From Mucilaginibacter sp. (lineage in GTDB: Bacteria; Bacteroidota; Bacteroidia; Sphingobacteriales; Sphingobacteriaceae), in contig NZ_JANYGH010000009.1 in NCBI RefSeq assembly GCF_025362475.1, positions 1 to 54,023 on the forward strand: a stretch of 54,023 nt of DNA, given 5' to 3'. Below the pieces are notes generated by a model, which was not told where the DNA came from, did no database searches, and worked only from the letters and a program-made list of their open reading frames with translations. The translations under genes were made by a program, and so were the position numbers. Of the stretch, positions 17,171-25,662 are shown one piece after another. Each line of letters begins with the position of its first letter. Position 1 is the first letter of the stretch.

Positions 17171-18445
17171 ATGAATATCCTGATCCTCGGTTCGGGCGGA
17201 AGGGAAAGTGCCTTCGCCTGGAAAATTGCACAGAGTCCTAAATGCCAAAAGCTTTTTATTGCCCCCGGCAATGCCGGTACCCACCAGTACGGCACCAACG
17301 TTAACCTAAAGGTTACCGATTTTGAGGGCATTAAAACTTTTGTTATTGCAAACGCCATCAGCCTGGTGCTGGTTGGTCCCGAGGAGCCACTGGTTAAGGG
17401 AATTCATGATTTCTTTTTGGCCGATGAGCAATTGAAAAATGTACCGGTTGTTGGCCCGGAGCAGCATGCCGCCCAGTTAGAAGGCAGCAAGGATTTCAGC
17501 AAGCAGTTTATGCAAAAGCATAACATCCCTACAGCCGCCTACAAAACGTTTACCAAAGATACCCTTCAGGAAGGCCTTACCTACCTGGCTACCGCGGGTT
17601 TGCCCGTAGTATTAAAGGCTGATGGACTTGCGGCAGGTAAAGGTGTATTAATATGCCTTAGCCTTGAAGAAGCTCAATTGGAACTTACGCAAATGCTTGC
17701 CGAAGCCAAGTTTGGCGAAGCAAGTTCGAGTGTGGTGGTTGAGCAGTTTTTACAGGGTATTGAGCTATCTGTTTTTGTAATGACCGATGGCACCAACTAC
17801 AAAATACTCCCCGAAGCAAAAGATTACAAACGTATTGGCGAAGGTGATACAGGTTTAAACACAGGCGGCATGGGTTCTATTTCGCCGGTTCCTTTTGCCG
17901 ATGCTGCCTACATGAAAAAGGTAGAAGAACTGGTAATTATCCCTACTGTTGAGGGGCTGAAAAAAGATAATATCCCTTACAAAGGCTTTATATTTATTGG
18001 CCTGATGAACAAGGATGGTGAGCCATGGGTTATTGAGTACAACTGCCGCATGGGCGATCCGGAAACAGAAAGCGTTATGCGCCGTATTGAAAGCGACTTT
18101 GTAGACCTGCTCCAGGGTGTTGCCGAAGGTAACCTGGATGAAAAGGAACTCATCATATCTCCAAAAACAGCTGCCACCATAGTAATGGTTGCAGGCGGCT
18201 ATCCCGGCGAATACCTCAAAAACAAAGTAATAACCGGTACCGAAAACGTGCGCGACTCCATAGTGTTTCATGCAGGCACCAGTAACGATGGCGAAAACGT
18301 AATAACTACTGGAGGCAGAGTTTTAGCTATCACTACACTGCAGGATAATATGTTTAACGCCCTGCAACAAGCCACAGCCGATGCCAGCCGTATTTATTAC
18401 GATGGTATGTACTTCAGGAAAGATATTGGGTTCGATCTTCTTTAG
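17171..18445 (+). CDS. purD: Phosphoribosylamine-glycine ligase (GAR synthetase)
   Basis: Second step of purine synthesis: joins glycine to phosphoribosylamine with ATP. The 424 residues begin with MNILILGSGGRESAFAWK, the N-terminal domain signature. It continues with APGNAGT, GPEEPLVKG, the ATP-grasp segment VLKADGLAAGKGVLI and the metal-binding YNCRMGDPETE. It stands alone between two convergent or spaced genes; no other pur genes are in the window. A promoter box lies 5 bases before the ATG and a strong terminator after the stop. Confidence 0.97.
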   Translation: MNILILGSGGRESAFAWKIAQSPKCQKLFIAPGNAGTHQYGTNVNLKVTDFEGIKTFVIANAISLVLVGPEEPLVKGIHDFFLADEQLKNVPVVGPEQHAAQLEGSKDFSKQFMQKHNIPTAAYKTFTKDTLQEGLTYLATAGLPVVLKADGLAAGKGVLICLSLEEAQLELTQMLAEAKFGEASSSVVVEQFLQGIELSVFVMTDGTNYKILPEAKDYKRIGEGDTGLNTGGMGSISPVPFADAAYMKKVEELVIIPTVEGLKKDNIPYKGFIFIGLMNKDGEPWVIEYNCRMGDPETESVMRRIESDFVDLLQGVAEGNLDEKELIISPKTAATIVMVAGGYPGEYLKNKVITGTENVRDSIVFHAGTSNDGENVITTGGRVLAITTLQDNMFNALQQATADASRIYYDGMYFRKDIGFDLL

Positions 18446-18481
18446 TTTATAGTGGCATAGTTCTATAAAAGACTATTAATT

Positions 18482-18519
18482 AAAAAAGCCATGCCAATTA
18501 AATTTGGCATGGCTTTTTT
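18482..18519. terminator. Bidirectional terminator between purD and the TlpA gene
   Basis: A 16-base perfect stem (18482-18497 with 18504-18519) around a 6-base loop is flanked by A and T runs on both sides. It can terminate purD on the plus strand and the DUF4369-TlpA gene on the minus strand. Confidence 0.9.
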
Positions 18520-18558
18520 TAAACAGTTCACTAATGAACAAGTGAACCAATGAACCAA

Positions 18559-19692
18559 CTATATTTTCCCGAAGATCTCAGCAAGCTTATCTTCCAGATC
18601 ATCGCCACGCAGATTTTTGGCAATGATTTTTCCATTGGGATCAATCAAAAAGTTTTGCGGAATACCGCGAACGGCATATAAACCGGCCGCTTTACTATCC
18701 CAGAATTTTAAATCAGAAACATGATTCCAGGTGAGGCCATCTTTGTGAATGGCGGCTAACCATTTTTCTTTTGCGTTTGGCTTATCAAGCGATACACCCA
18801 AAATAGTAAATTTTTGACCTTTATAGTGGTTATAAGCTTTTACTACATTAGGATTTTCCCTTCTGCAAGGGCCGCACCATGATGCCCAAAAATCAATCAA
18901 CACATACTGCCCGCGAAATGATGACAGGTTGACAATCTTTCCGCTGGTATCAGCTTCGGCAAACTCTGGTGCAGTTGCACCCAATGCCACAGCCTTTAAT
19001 TTAGGCATCCTTTCGCCCAGGGCTTTGCCTGCTTCAGTGCTCTTTACAGCAGCTGTTAAAGCATCATATAACGGTTTAATATCTACATAATCGGCACTGT
19101 AGGCTAAGGATTCAAGAGCATTGAGGCTGATAATAGATCCGGGATTTTCCTGGATAAATTTCTTATCTATAGCAGCGCTCATATCGTCGATGGCTTTTTC
19201 ATCGGCTTTTGCTTTTTTGGCATACTCAGGCGAAGCTTTTTGCTCTTCTGTAGCTGCTTTTTGCCTTTCCTCAAGCGCAGCATAGGCATCACTTATTGGC
19301 CTTTGTCCAAGCTGGTATTTTTCGTTCTCCTGGTTTGTTTTTGGGCCTTCAACTGTTGCGTTTTCAATCTTGTCAGTAGCCGTTAGGTTGATAACACCAG
19401 GTTCAAGGTAAATTACGCGGTAACCATCAGCATTACCTGTGCCGGTACCTTTACGATTAAATAACAGGTAAGCATTAAGTGGCGCAGCGCCAACTGAACC
19501 GGCAAAATGAAATTTACCGTTAACAACCATACAGGAATCATAAATAGGTTTGCCTTTAGGAAACCTGTATTCGAGGTAAACTTTGGCAGGCGCGTTAAAT
19601 TCGCCTATCTTTCCTTGTATGCTATATTTAGTATCCTGTGCAAAAGCAACAGCGGGTATTACAGCTAATGCCAATAATATTATTCTTTTCAT
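18559..19692 (-). CDS. DUF4369/TlpA-type thiol-disulfide protein (paralogue 1)
   Basis: Exported thioredoxin-fold protein of 377 residues. Signal peptide at about 1-18 (ending AFAQ), then a DUF4369 domain (about 20-120), a helical spacer (about 130-230), and a TlpA/AhpC-TSA thioredoxin domain from about 240 with the active site WCGPC (C273, C276). A cis-proline region RGIPQNFLIDPNGKI completes the fold. Likely a periplasmic disulfide reductase. It is closely related to the gene just upstream. A pair of palindromes lies in its leader. Confidence 0.92.
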   Translation of the reverse strand: MKRIILLALAVIPAVAFAQDTKYSIQGKIGEFNAPAKVYLEYRFPKGKPIYDSCMVVNGKFHFAGSVGAAPLNAYLLFNRKGTGTGNADGYRVIYLEPGVINLTATDKIENATVEGPKTNQENEKYQLGQRPISDAYAALEERQKAATEEQKASPEYAKKAKADEKAIDDMSAAIDKKFIQENPGSIISLNALESLAYSADYVDIKPLYDALTAAVKSTEAGKALGERMPKLKAVALGATAPEFAEADTSGKIVNLSSFRGQYVLIDFWASWCGPCRRENPNVVKAYNHYKGQKFTILGVSLDKPNAKEKWLAAIHKDGLTWNHVSDLKFWDSKAAGLYAVRGIPQNFLIDPNGKIIAKNLRGDDLEDKLAEIFGKI

Positions 19693-19705
19693 GAATGATA
19701 AAGTT

Positions 19706-19740
19706 TATATCGCAATATAATATGTATTAACTACATATTA
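19706..19740. promoter_or_regulatory. Two adjacent palindromes upstream of TlpA paralogue 1
   Basis: A perfect inverted repeat with 9-base arms (TAATATGTA at 19718-19726, TACATATTA at 19732-19740) and a second with 6-base arms (TTATAT and ATATAA around CGCA) lie side by side, 14-48 bases before the ATG. This looks like operator architecture; no known regulator can be assigned. Confidence 0.35.
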
Positions 19741-19823
19741 GTCATAGTCAATAAAAAAGTTACATTGCTGAGCACCTGAATTAAGTTTAACTGACAGGTA
19801 TTACTCAATCACCACTTACCAAA

Positions 19824-20996
19824 CTATATCTTCCCAAACAATTCCTGCAGCTTGGCATCAAGGTCTTCGCCGCGAAGGTTTTTGGCAACGATCTTTCCAT
19901 CAGGGCCAATCAGGTAATTTTGAGGGATAGAGGTTACGGAGTAAAGTGCTGCTACCGCGTTGTTCCAGTATTTAAGATCAGATACCTGGGTCCAGTCAAG
20001 TCCGTCGTTTTTAATGGCGGCAAGCCAGGCCGATTTGCTTTCGGCCTTATCCAATGATACTCCTAATACTGTGAAGTTTTTTGTTTTGTATTTGTTATAG
20101 TTGCGTACCACGTTAGGGTTTTCCTGGCGGCATGGGCCGCACCATGAAGCCCAAAAATCAAGCAATACATATTTACCTCTAAATGATGATAGTTTAACAG
20201 GCGTACCGTTCACATCATTCTGTGTAAAATCCGGCGCTACTGAACCAACAGCAGTCGCTTTTAACATATCAAGCTGGCTTTTTAAAACCCGACCCGCCTC
20301 GGTTTCCCTTACACTTTGCGATAACGAATTGTACAATGGCTGAATTTCGCTGGGATCAGGCGATGGCCCACCTACCGAACTTAAGGCAAGTAAGCTAAGG
20401 TAACTATTAGGGTTATCGGTTATAAAGCTTTTTAAAGTAAAACTCTGCAGGGTTTGCAGCGCTTTGTATTTTGCCTGCATACTGCTTTGAAACGCAGGCG
20501 ATTTTTGCTGTTCTGGTGTTGCAGCCTTAACCTCGGCCATTAATCTTTCGGCTTTTATATTGATACCTTTCAGTTGCGCCTGCAGTTTTACATTATCAAT
20601 ATTAAGTTGCGAACCGGTAATCTGTGCTTTTTTTAAAGAATCTTTACTGGTAATAGTTACTGTACCCTTATCAATAAAAAAACTCAGGTTATCGGCATTA
20701 TTTGAAAGTGTTCTGCCATCAGAGTATTGCTGCGTAAATTTTTCAATACCCAATCCTTTATAGTCAACTACCAATGTTGCATTAACGGGGTTTAGCATTT
20801 TGCCGGTGAAACTAAATGCACCATTCTCCACGTTTGCAGAGTCGATAATGCTATTAGCGCCTAACTGGTATGATAAATAGACTTTAGCGGGGGCGCCGGT
20901 GCTTCCTATTTTGCCGTTTATGGTAAAGGTTTCAGGAGTTTGAGCAAATGCCATAACTGGCAGTAATGCAGTTACTAAAAAAAATATTTTCTTCAT
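19824..20996 (-). CDS. DUF4369/TlpA-type thiol-disulfide protein (paralogue 2)
   Basis: Exported thioredoxin-fold protein of 390 residues with the same layout as its downstream neighbour: signal peptide (ending MAFAQ), DUF4369 domain, helical spacer, and a C-terminal TlpA domain with WCGPC (C286, C289) and TSIPQNYLIGPDGKI. The two share nearly identical C-terminal ends (KNLRG-DL-KL-E-FGKI), so they arose by tandem duplication. The 131-base gap between them with palindromes suggests separate control. Confidence 0.92.
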   Translation of the reverse strand: MKKIFFLVTALLPVMAFAQTPETFTINGKIGSTGAPAKVYLSYQLGANSIIDSANVENGAFSFTGKMLNPVNATLVVDYKGLGIEKFTQQYSDGRTLSNNADNLSFFIDKGTVTITSKDSLKKAQITGSQLNIDNVKLQAQLKGINIKAERLMAEVKAATPEQQKSPAFQSSMQAKYKALQTLQSFTLKSFITDNPNSYLSLLALSSVGGPSPDPSEIQPLYNSLSQSVRETEAGRVLKSQLDMLKATAVGSVAPDFTQNDVNGTPVKLSSFRGKYVLLDFWASWCGPCRQENPNVVRNYNKYKTKNFTVLGVSLDKAESKSAWLAAIKNDGLDWTQVSDLKYWNNAVAALYSVTSIPQNYLIGPDGKIVAKNLRGEDLDAKLQELFGKI

Positions 20997-21053
20997 CAGA
21001 ATATAAAAACTGTAAGTTTTGATAACGTTAAAATGCTGTTCTAATTGTAATTA

Positions 21054-22235
21054 TCAGTTTAATTTTTGATACGTACGCCACCAAAGGTCGGGCAGCTCGC
21101 CGGATGTGGCTGTTTTATAATCGGCATAACTACAGGGCACCAGGTGAAAACGCTCATTGCGCGATCCGCCGCTTGGGTAAGGTACCTGCATCCACCAACG
21201 ATCTGATTTTTTACTTTTTACAAATACAACTTCCTGGTCTTCATGCTTAAGGCTGGTTTTGTAAATAAGGTATTGTGATTTGGGGTTGAGCGGAAAATCA
21301 CTTTTCCTGCCATAAAAACCATCAACAAAGTACCATATCATTTGCGCCAGTAACATAGCTGTTTGGCCATTATTATCATAAGCAGGGTTAAATTCATAAA
21401 AGCCTATAGAGCTCAGTTTATCATTAAACCCGGCATAGCGGCATAGCTGGCAGGCTTCCTGCCCGTTAAAGCCGTTGGGAGATGCATTGGCATTACCCAT
21501 TGCATCTGATGACCGGATAGCGCCCACATCAAAACTGATCATACTGGCATTACGGATAGCGGGCTCCGTTATGGCTATATTGCCGCTTAGCTCGCCAAGG
21601 CGGTGTACATCAAAGTATAGCTTATCCATAACCCGAAGGCTCTCCTGGCTGGCAAAATAAGTTTGATAACCCAGGTTACTGAAATTGAACAGGTAGTTGG
21701 GTTCATGTAAAAATATTTTATTGAGATAAGATTGCGAGGTGGTTTCCAAACTTCCGGATGTTTCGTCTTCATCCAAATCGAACTTTGAATCAATCACCAC
21801 CAGGTCTACCTTTTGCTCCAGGTCTTCATATCCCATATATTGGGCGTAGGTGAGGTCCTGCCCGCCACCTATAATAATGGGGATAATATCCTTTTTAACC
21901 AATTCTGACACTACAGTTTTAAGGGCGAAATAGGTATCGGTAACTGTAGCCCCGGCAACAATATTGCCCAGATCGGCAATTTTTAAATTATAGCCGCCCT
22001 CGTTAAGCTGGTATAATTTTTCGCGAATATAATCCGGACCAAGAGCACAGCCCTGGTTATCGGTTGCGTTTCTATCGTCCATAACACCAATAATGGCGAG
22101 GTCTGTTTTTTCCTCAAGATCGGGGAAATCGACAGAATAATGCACAATTTTATCGCCAAGCTGGCTGGTATAATACCCCTTTTTAGGAGCGATCTTTTTA
22201 AGATCAATGGGTGTAAAAAAATCAGCTAAGGACAT
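21054..22235 (-). CDS. Arginase-fold protein with degenerate metal site
   Basis: Ureohydrolase (arginase/formimidoylglutamase) fold, 393 residues from the ATG at 22235. The fold signatures are there but the manganese ligands are not all kept: GGGQD at 123-127 has Q in place of the usual H, DSKFD at 149-153 has K in place of H, and SFDVGAIRSSD from 234 has G in place of the second D. A conserved-looking C-terminal extension (about 320-393) contains SDRWWMQVPYP and VPCSYADYK. It may be a non-catalytic relative. An in-frame upstream extension to 22379 only translates the repeats and is rejected. Confidence 0.85.
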   Translation of the reverse strand: MSLADFFTPIDLKKIAPKKGYYTSQLGDKIVHYSVDFPDLEEKTDLAIIGVMDDRNATDNQGCALGPDYIREKLYQLNEGGYNLKIADLGNIVAGATVTDTYFALKTVVSELVKKDIIPIIIGGGQDLTYAQYMGYEDLEQKVDLVVIDSKFDLDEDETSGSLETTSQSYLNKIFLHEPNYLFNFSNLGYQTYFASQESLRVMDKLYFDVHRLGELSGNIAITEPAIRNASMISFDVGAIRSSDAMGNANASPNGFNGQEACQLCRYAGFNDKLSSIGFYEFNPAYDNNGQTAMLLAQMIWYFVDGFYGRKSDFPLNPKSQYLIYKTSLKHEDQEVVFVKSKKSDRWWMQVPYPSGGSRNERFHLVPCSYADYKTATSGELPDLWWRTYQKLN

Positions 22236-22483
22236 AATGTTTGATGTGCAAATATGCAGATGTGCAAATGTGCAGATTGATGTGCAGATGTGCAAATTTG
22301 AAATGTGTAGATATAAGGGTTGATCTGCAGATGTGAAATTTAATATGAAAATGTAGATATGCATATCTTTTTTGTCCAATTGAGATCATCTGCACATCTG
22401 AAACGGCGACGTCAACGAACTTAATTTGCACGTATGCACATCTAACTAATATCTGCATATTTGCACATCTGAAATCTGCACAT
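22236..22483. repeat. TGCA-centred decamer array between divergent genes
   Basis: This divergent intergenic region is made largely of variants of ATNTGCANAT (ATGTGCAAAT, ATATGCAGAT, ATCTGCACAT, ATTTGCACAT). They mostly read ATGTGCAGAT-like on the left half and ATCTGCACAT-like on the right half, so the region is a large loose inverted repeat centred near 22365. Both flanking genes have CTGCATATTTGCACATC shortly before their ATG: the box CATATTTG (one base off TANNTTTG) ends 20 bases before the epimerase and 13 before the arginase-like gene. The same repeat occurs near 29.2-29.4 kb. Confidence 0.75.
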
Positions 22484-23449
22484 ATGATTCTTATTACTGG
22501 CGCAACAGGTTTTCTCGGGGCCGAACTGGCAAAGTTACTGGCTAAATCCGGTGCGCGTATTCGCTGTACTAAACGGACTACCTCAACCATACCTAATTTA
22601 TTGGTTCCTTTTCAAGGGCAAATTGAATGGATTAACGCCGATCTGTTGGATATTTTTGCATTGGAAAACGCGCTGGAAGGTGTAACACAGGTTTACCATT
22701 GCGCGGCATGGGTATCACTCAAAGCTGCTGATAAAGAGCCGATGATCAATACAAATGTTACCGGCACAGCCAACCTGGTTAATTTATGTACTGAAAAGGG
22801 CATCAGGATGGTTCATGTAAGCTCCATTGCCGCCATAGGCCTTGCCAAACCAGGTGAATTGACTACCGAGAATCATCACCTGGAACAATCAACAGAAAAT
22901 GATGGCTATGCCATATCCAAGCTGGAAAGCGAGATGGAAGTATGGCGGGGAATTGCCGAAGGGTTGGATGCCGTAATTGTAAATCCGTCGCTTATTATAG
23001 GCGCGAGTGCTGGTAAGGAAGGTAGTGGCGCTTTGTTCGAGACTATACGTAAAGGGCTTAAATTTTACACCAGCGGCAGTATCGGTTTTGTTGATGTGGA
23101 AGACGTGGCCAAATGTATGACGGGCCTCATGAACAGCAATATTACAGCCGAACGCTATATCATTACTGCCGAAAACCATACCTATGAAGCTATAACTACA
23201 GCCGCCGCACACGGATTCGGTATAAAGCCGCCCGCCATTTTAGCCAAACCCTGGCTTATGGAAATTGGCTGGCGCGGAGCTGCTGTTTGGGCTGCGCTTA
23301 CAGGCGGCGATCCGGCTATTGATAAAACATCTGCCCAGGCAGCCTCTGTTACACGCGAGTTTGATAACTCAAAAATTAAAAAGGCTATTGGGATTGAGTT
23401 TAAGCCGATAAGTAAAACGGTTAAGGAGATTTGTGAGGCGTTGAAATAA
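22484..23449 (+). CDS. NAD-dependent epimerase/dehydratase (extended SDR) family protein
   Basis: Rossmann-fold oxidoreductase or epimerase of 321 residues. The N-terminus has the dinucleotide loop ITGATGFLGAELAK, then DLLD, the VYHCAAWVS segment typical of extended SDRs, HVSSIAAIG, and the catalytic YAISK (Y and K of YxxxK). The substrate cannot be told; similar proteins act on NDP-sugars or on dihydroflavonol-like substrates. The ATG is embedded in the last copy of the decamer repeat (CTGCACATATG). Confidence 0.9.
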   Translation: MILITGATGFLGAELAKLLAKSGARIRCTKRTTSTIPNLLVPFQGQIEWINADLLDIFALENALEGVTQVYHCAAWVSLKAADKEPMINTNVTGTANLVNLCTEKGIRMVHVSSIAAIGLAKPGELTTENHHLEQSTENDGYAISKLESEMEVWRGIAEGLDAVIVNPSLIIGASAGKEGSGALFETIRKGLKFYTSGSIGFVDVEDVAKCMTGLMNSNITAERYIITAENHTYEAITTAAAHGFGIKPPAILAKPWLMEIGWRGAAVWAALTGGDPAIDKTSAQAASVTREFDNSKIKKAIGIEFKPISKTVKEICEALK

Positions 23450-23581
23450 TTAGCAGATCATGATAATTTGTGATCTAAATACGGCCCCCTCAGGGCAACG
23501 GCGTTTTCTATAATAAAGTAAAATAACAGCTCAGCCAATCAACTAATAAAACTCTACTTATTCTATCTACAAAATTTTTCG

Positions 23582-23589
23582 CACCTTTG
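23582..23589 (+). promoter_or_regulatory. Near-consensus -7 box (CACCTTTG) before the SerB-ACT gene
   Basis: CACCTTTG differs from TANNTTTG at one base and ends 8 bases before the ATG, giving at most a very short leader. Confidence 0.35.
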
Positions 23590-23597
23590 CACCCAAG

Positions 23598-24887
23598 ATG
23601 GAGCAGTACTTTATTATTGATTTCGACAGCACGTTTACACAGGTTGAGGCCCTTGACGAACTGGCCCGTATATCTCTCAAAAATCACCCCGACAGGGAGG
23701 GTATTTACAAACAGATTGAAGATTTAACCAATGCCTCCATGGAAGGCAAGTTATCCTTTACTCAAAGTTTAGAAGCAAGGGTTAAATTATTGCAGGCCAA
23801 CCGCGATCATTTAAAGCAGCTGATAAGCCATCTTAAGAAAAAAGTATCTACATCATTTTCCCGTAATACTATTTTCTTTAAAAATCACCAGGATGAGGTT
23901 TTGATCGTATCAGGTGGTTTTAAAGAATTCATTACACCCGTGGTTACCGAGTATCACATCAAAAAAGAAAACATTTACGCCAATACCTTCGAGTTTGATG
24001 AAGAAGGTAATATTGTAGGTTACGACCGCACCAATCCCCTTTCGCAAGAGGGTGGTAAGGTTAAATTGTTGAAAGAATTACAGTTGCCAGGTGATATTTA
24101 TGGCATTGGTGATGGCTATTCTGATTTCCAGCTAAAGGAATCAGGTATGATCAAAAAATTCTTTGCCTTTACCGAGAATATTGAACGCAAATCCGTAGCC
24201 GAAAAAGCCGACCATATTACCCCAAGCTTTGATGAGTTCCTGTACATTAATAAACTGCCAAGGGCTATATCATACCCTAAAAACCGCATTAAATGCCTGG
24301 TAGTAGGCAATATTGATGAGGATGCCCAGGCGCAGATGAAAAAGGAAGGTTACAACATCCGCAACAGGGAAGATATTGAAGAAAAATATTTAGAAGAAGC
24401 GGGAGTTTTATTCTGTGATGAAGGGCATCAGCCTAATCCAGAGCAGATCCAGAATGCAGGCAGGTTAAAAGTGATAGGTATTTTTGGAAAATGCAACCGC
24501 AAACTGGCCGATGCAGCTACTGGTTGCGGCATTATCATATTTGACGATCCTAAGCATAATCCCCATAACAACGATTTTATCCCCAAAAGAGTTATGGCTT
24601 TCATGAACGAAGGAAAAACGCATACAAGCTGTAACTTCCCTGATCTGCAGCCACCAAGGGTTAACAACGCTCACCGACTAATTCACATCCACAAAAACGT
24701 ACCGGGTATACTGGCCAAAATAAATGATGTATTTGCGCGCCATAACATCAATATAGTAGGTGAATTTTTGGTTACCAACCCACAAATAGGATACGTAATT
24801 ACTGACGTGAACACTGGTTATGATACCGAAGTACTCAATCAGCTAAAGGCCATTGAACATACCATAAAATTCAGATTACTATATTAA
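23598..24887 (+). CDS. Phosphoserine phosphatase-like HAD domain fused to a SerA fragment and ACT domain
   Basis: Chimera of 429 residues. Residues 1-215 are a HAD-IB phosphatase of SerB type: nucleophile motif DFDST (D8, D10), SGG at 105-107, lysine in GGK (K154) and GDGYSD at 171-176. Residues 229-320 resemble the first half of a 3-phosphoglycerate dehydrogenase substrate domain (IKCLVVGNID, AGRLKVIGIFG), but the NAD-binding Rossmann domain and its catalytic residues are missing. From about 343 the SerA linker SCNFPDLQPP leads to a SerA-type ACT domain (RLIHIHKNVPGILAKIN to the end). It probably dephosphorylates phosphoserine with serine feedback through ACT; this is inference. Confidence 0.88.
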   Translation: MEQYFIIDFDSTFTQVEALDELARISLKNHPDREGIYKQIEDLTNASMEGKLSFTQSLEARVKLLQANRDHLKQLISHLKKKVSTSFSRNTIFFKNHQDEVLIVSGGFKEFITPVVTEYHIKKENIYANTFEFDEEGNIVGYDRTNPLSQEGGKVKLLKELQLPGDIYGIGDGYSDFQLKESGMIKKFFAFTENIERKSVAEKADHITPSFDEFLYINKLPRAISYPKNRIKCLVVGNIDEDAQAQMKKEGYNIRNREDIEEKYLEEAGVLFCDEGHQPNPEQIQNAGRLKVIGIFGKCNRKLADAATGCGIIIFDDPKHNPHNNDFIPKRVMAFMNEGKTHTSCNFPDLQPPRVNNAHRLIHIHKNVPGILAKINDVFARHNINIVGEFLVTNPQIGYVITDVNTGYDTEVLNQLKAIEHTIKFRLLY

Positions 24888-24975
24888 GGTTTCAGGATTC
24901 GGCTTGCATGGGTTGATAGCGAAAGCTTTCAAGCTTATGCCACCCGAACCACGCAACACGAACCCCGAACCGGAC

Positions 24976-25446
24976 CTATTCTGCAAAAGGTACTACCATC
25001 ACAGGTATATCTGAGTGTCGGATGACGCTCTCCGCTATACTTCCAGACAGCAAACGATCAAGACCCGAACGTTTGTGGGTGCCTACTACTATCAAATCTG
25101 CATTAAATTGTTTTGCACAATTTATTATCCCATTACCGGCATCGTCAAATTCAATAAACTTAGTTACAACTAGCCCGGTTCCAAATTCTTTTATCAAACC
25201 CTCTATAACGGTTGATGAGTGTTCACTTTGTAGGTTTACAAGCTCAACCTGCATCTGGCCCATAGCTGGATCCATGGACATACCGACTAAGCCATCGTTA
25301 GTATCGGGCGGATATATAACGGGTTCAATAATATGTACTAAACCAACTGCCGCGTTATACTTGCGGGCAATATCAAAGCCATAAGCAACTGCATTGTGGG
25401 CGTAGGTACTCTCGTCAACGCCTATGAGTACATTATTGATTTTCAT
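24976..25446 (-). CDS. Universal stress protein (UspA family)
   Basis: Single Usp domain of 156 residues. It begins INNVLIGVDESTYAHNAVAYGFD, and the C-terminal ATP-loop GTHKRSGLDRLLSGSIAESVIRHSDIPVMVV fits G-2x-G-9x-G(S/T), so it may bind ATP. It converges on the SerB-ACT gene and is probably monocistronic. The stimulus is unknown. Confidence 0.93.
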   Translation of the reverse strand: MKINNVLIGVDESTYAHNAVAYGFDIARKYNAAVGLVHIIEPVIYPPDTNDGLVGMSMDPAMGQMQVELVNLQSEHSSTVIEGLIKEFGTGLVVTKFIEFDDAGNGIINCAKQFNADLIVVGTHKRSGLDRLLSGSIAESVIRHSDIPVMVVPFAE

Positions 25447-25651
25447 GATATTTAAGGGTTAAGGATTTGAACAAACCGGATTTTTCTGGTTCTATAAAAT
25501 TAACAGAATTACCTATACATCAAACAAGAACATAAAATTTTAGCAATTCGTTAATCCAATAAACTCAGATTCAGACATAATACGCTCTCATCTCAAAAAT
25601 GTTTTATCTTTTGCAGATCAATACCCCTATTTAAGCTCATTTCATTTTTAT

Positions 25652-25659
25652 TAACTTTG
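25652..25659 (+). promoter_or_regulatory. kynA -7 box TAACTTTG, 3 bases before the ATG
   Basis: TAACTTTG fits TANNTTTG, then GCC, then ATG. It overlaps an in-frame TTG at 25657 that would otherwise add two residues. Its placement argues that the ATG at 25663 is the true start and that the message is leaderless. Confidence 0.5.
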
Positions 25660-25662
25660 GCC

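Noticed and set aside
22236..22379. N-terminal extension of the arginase-like protein rich in HICTS units
   Set aside because: The extension is a translation of the decamer repeats; the family-like start MSLADFF is at 22235.
22236..22483. CRISPR-like array
   Set aside because: The units are about 10 bases, variable, in both orientations and without uniform spacers; no cas genes are present.
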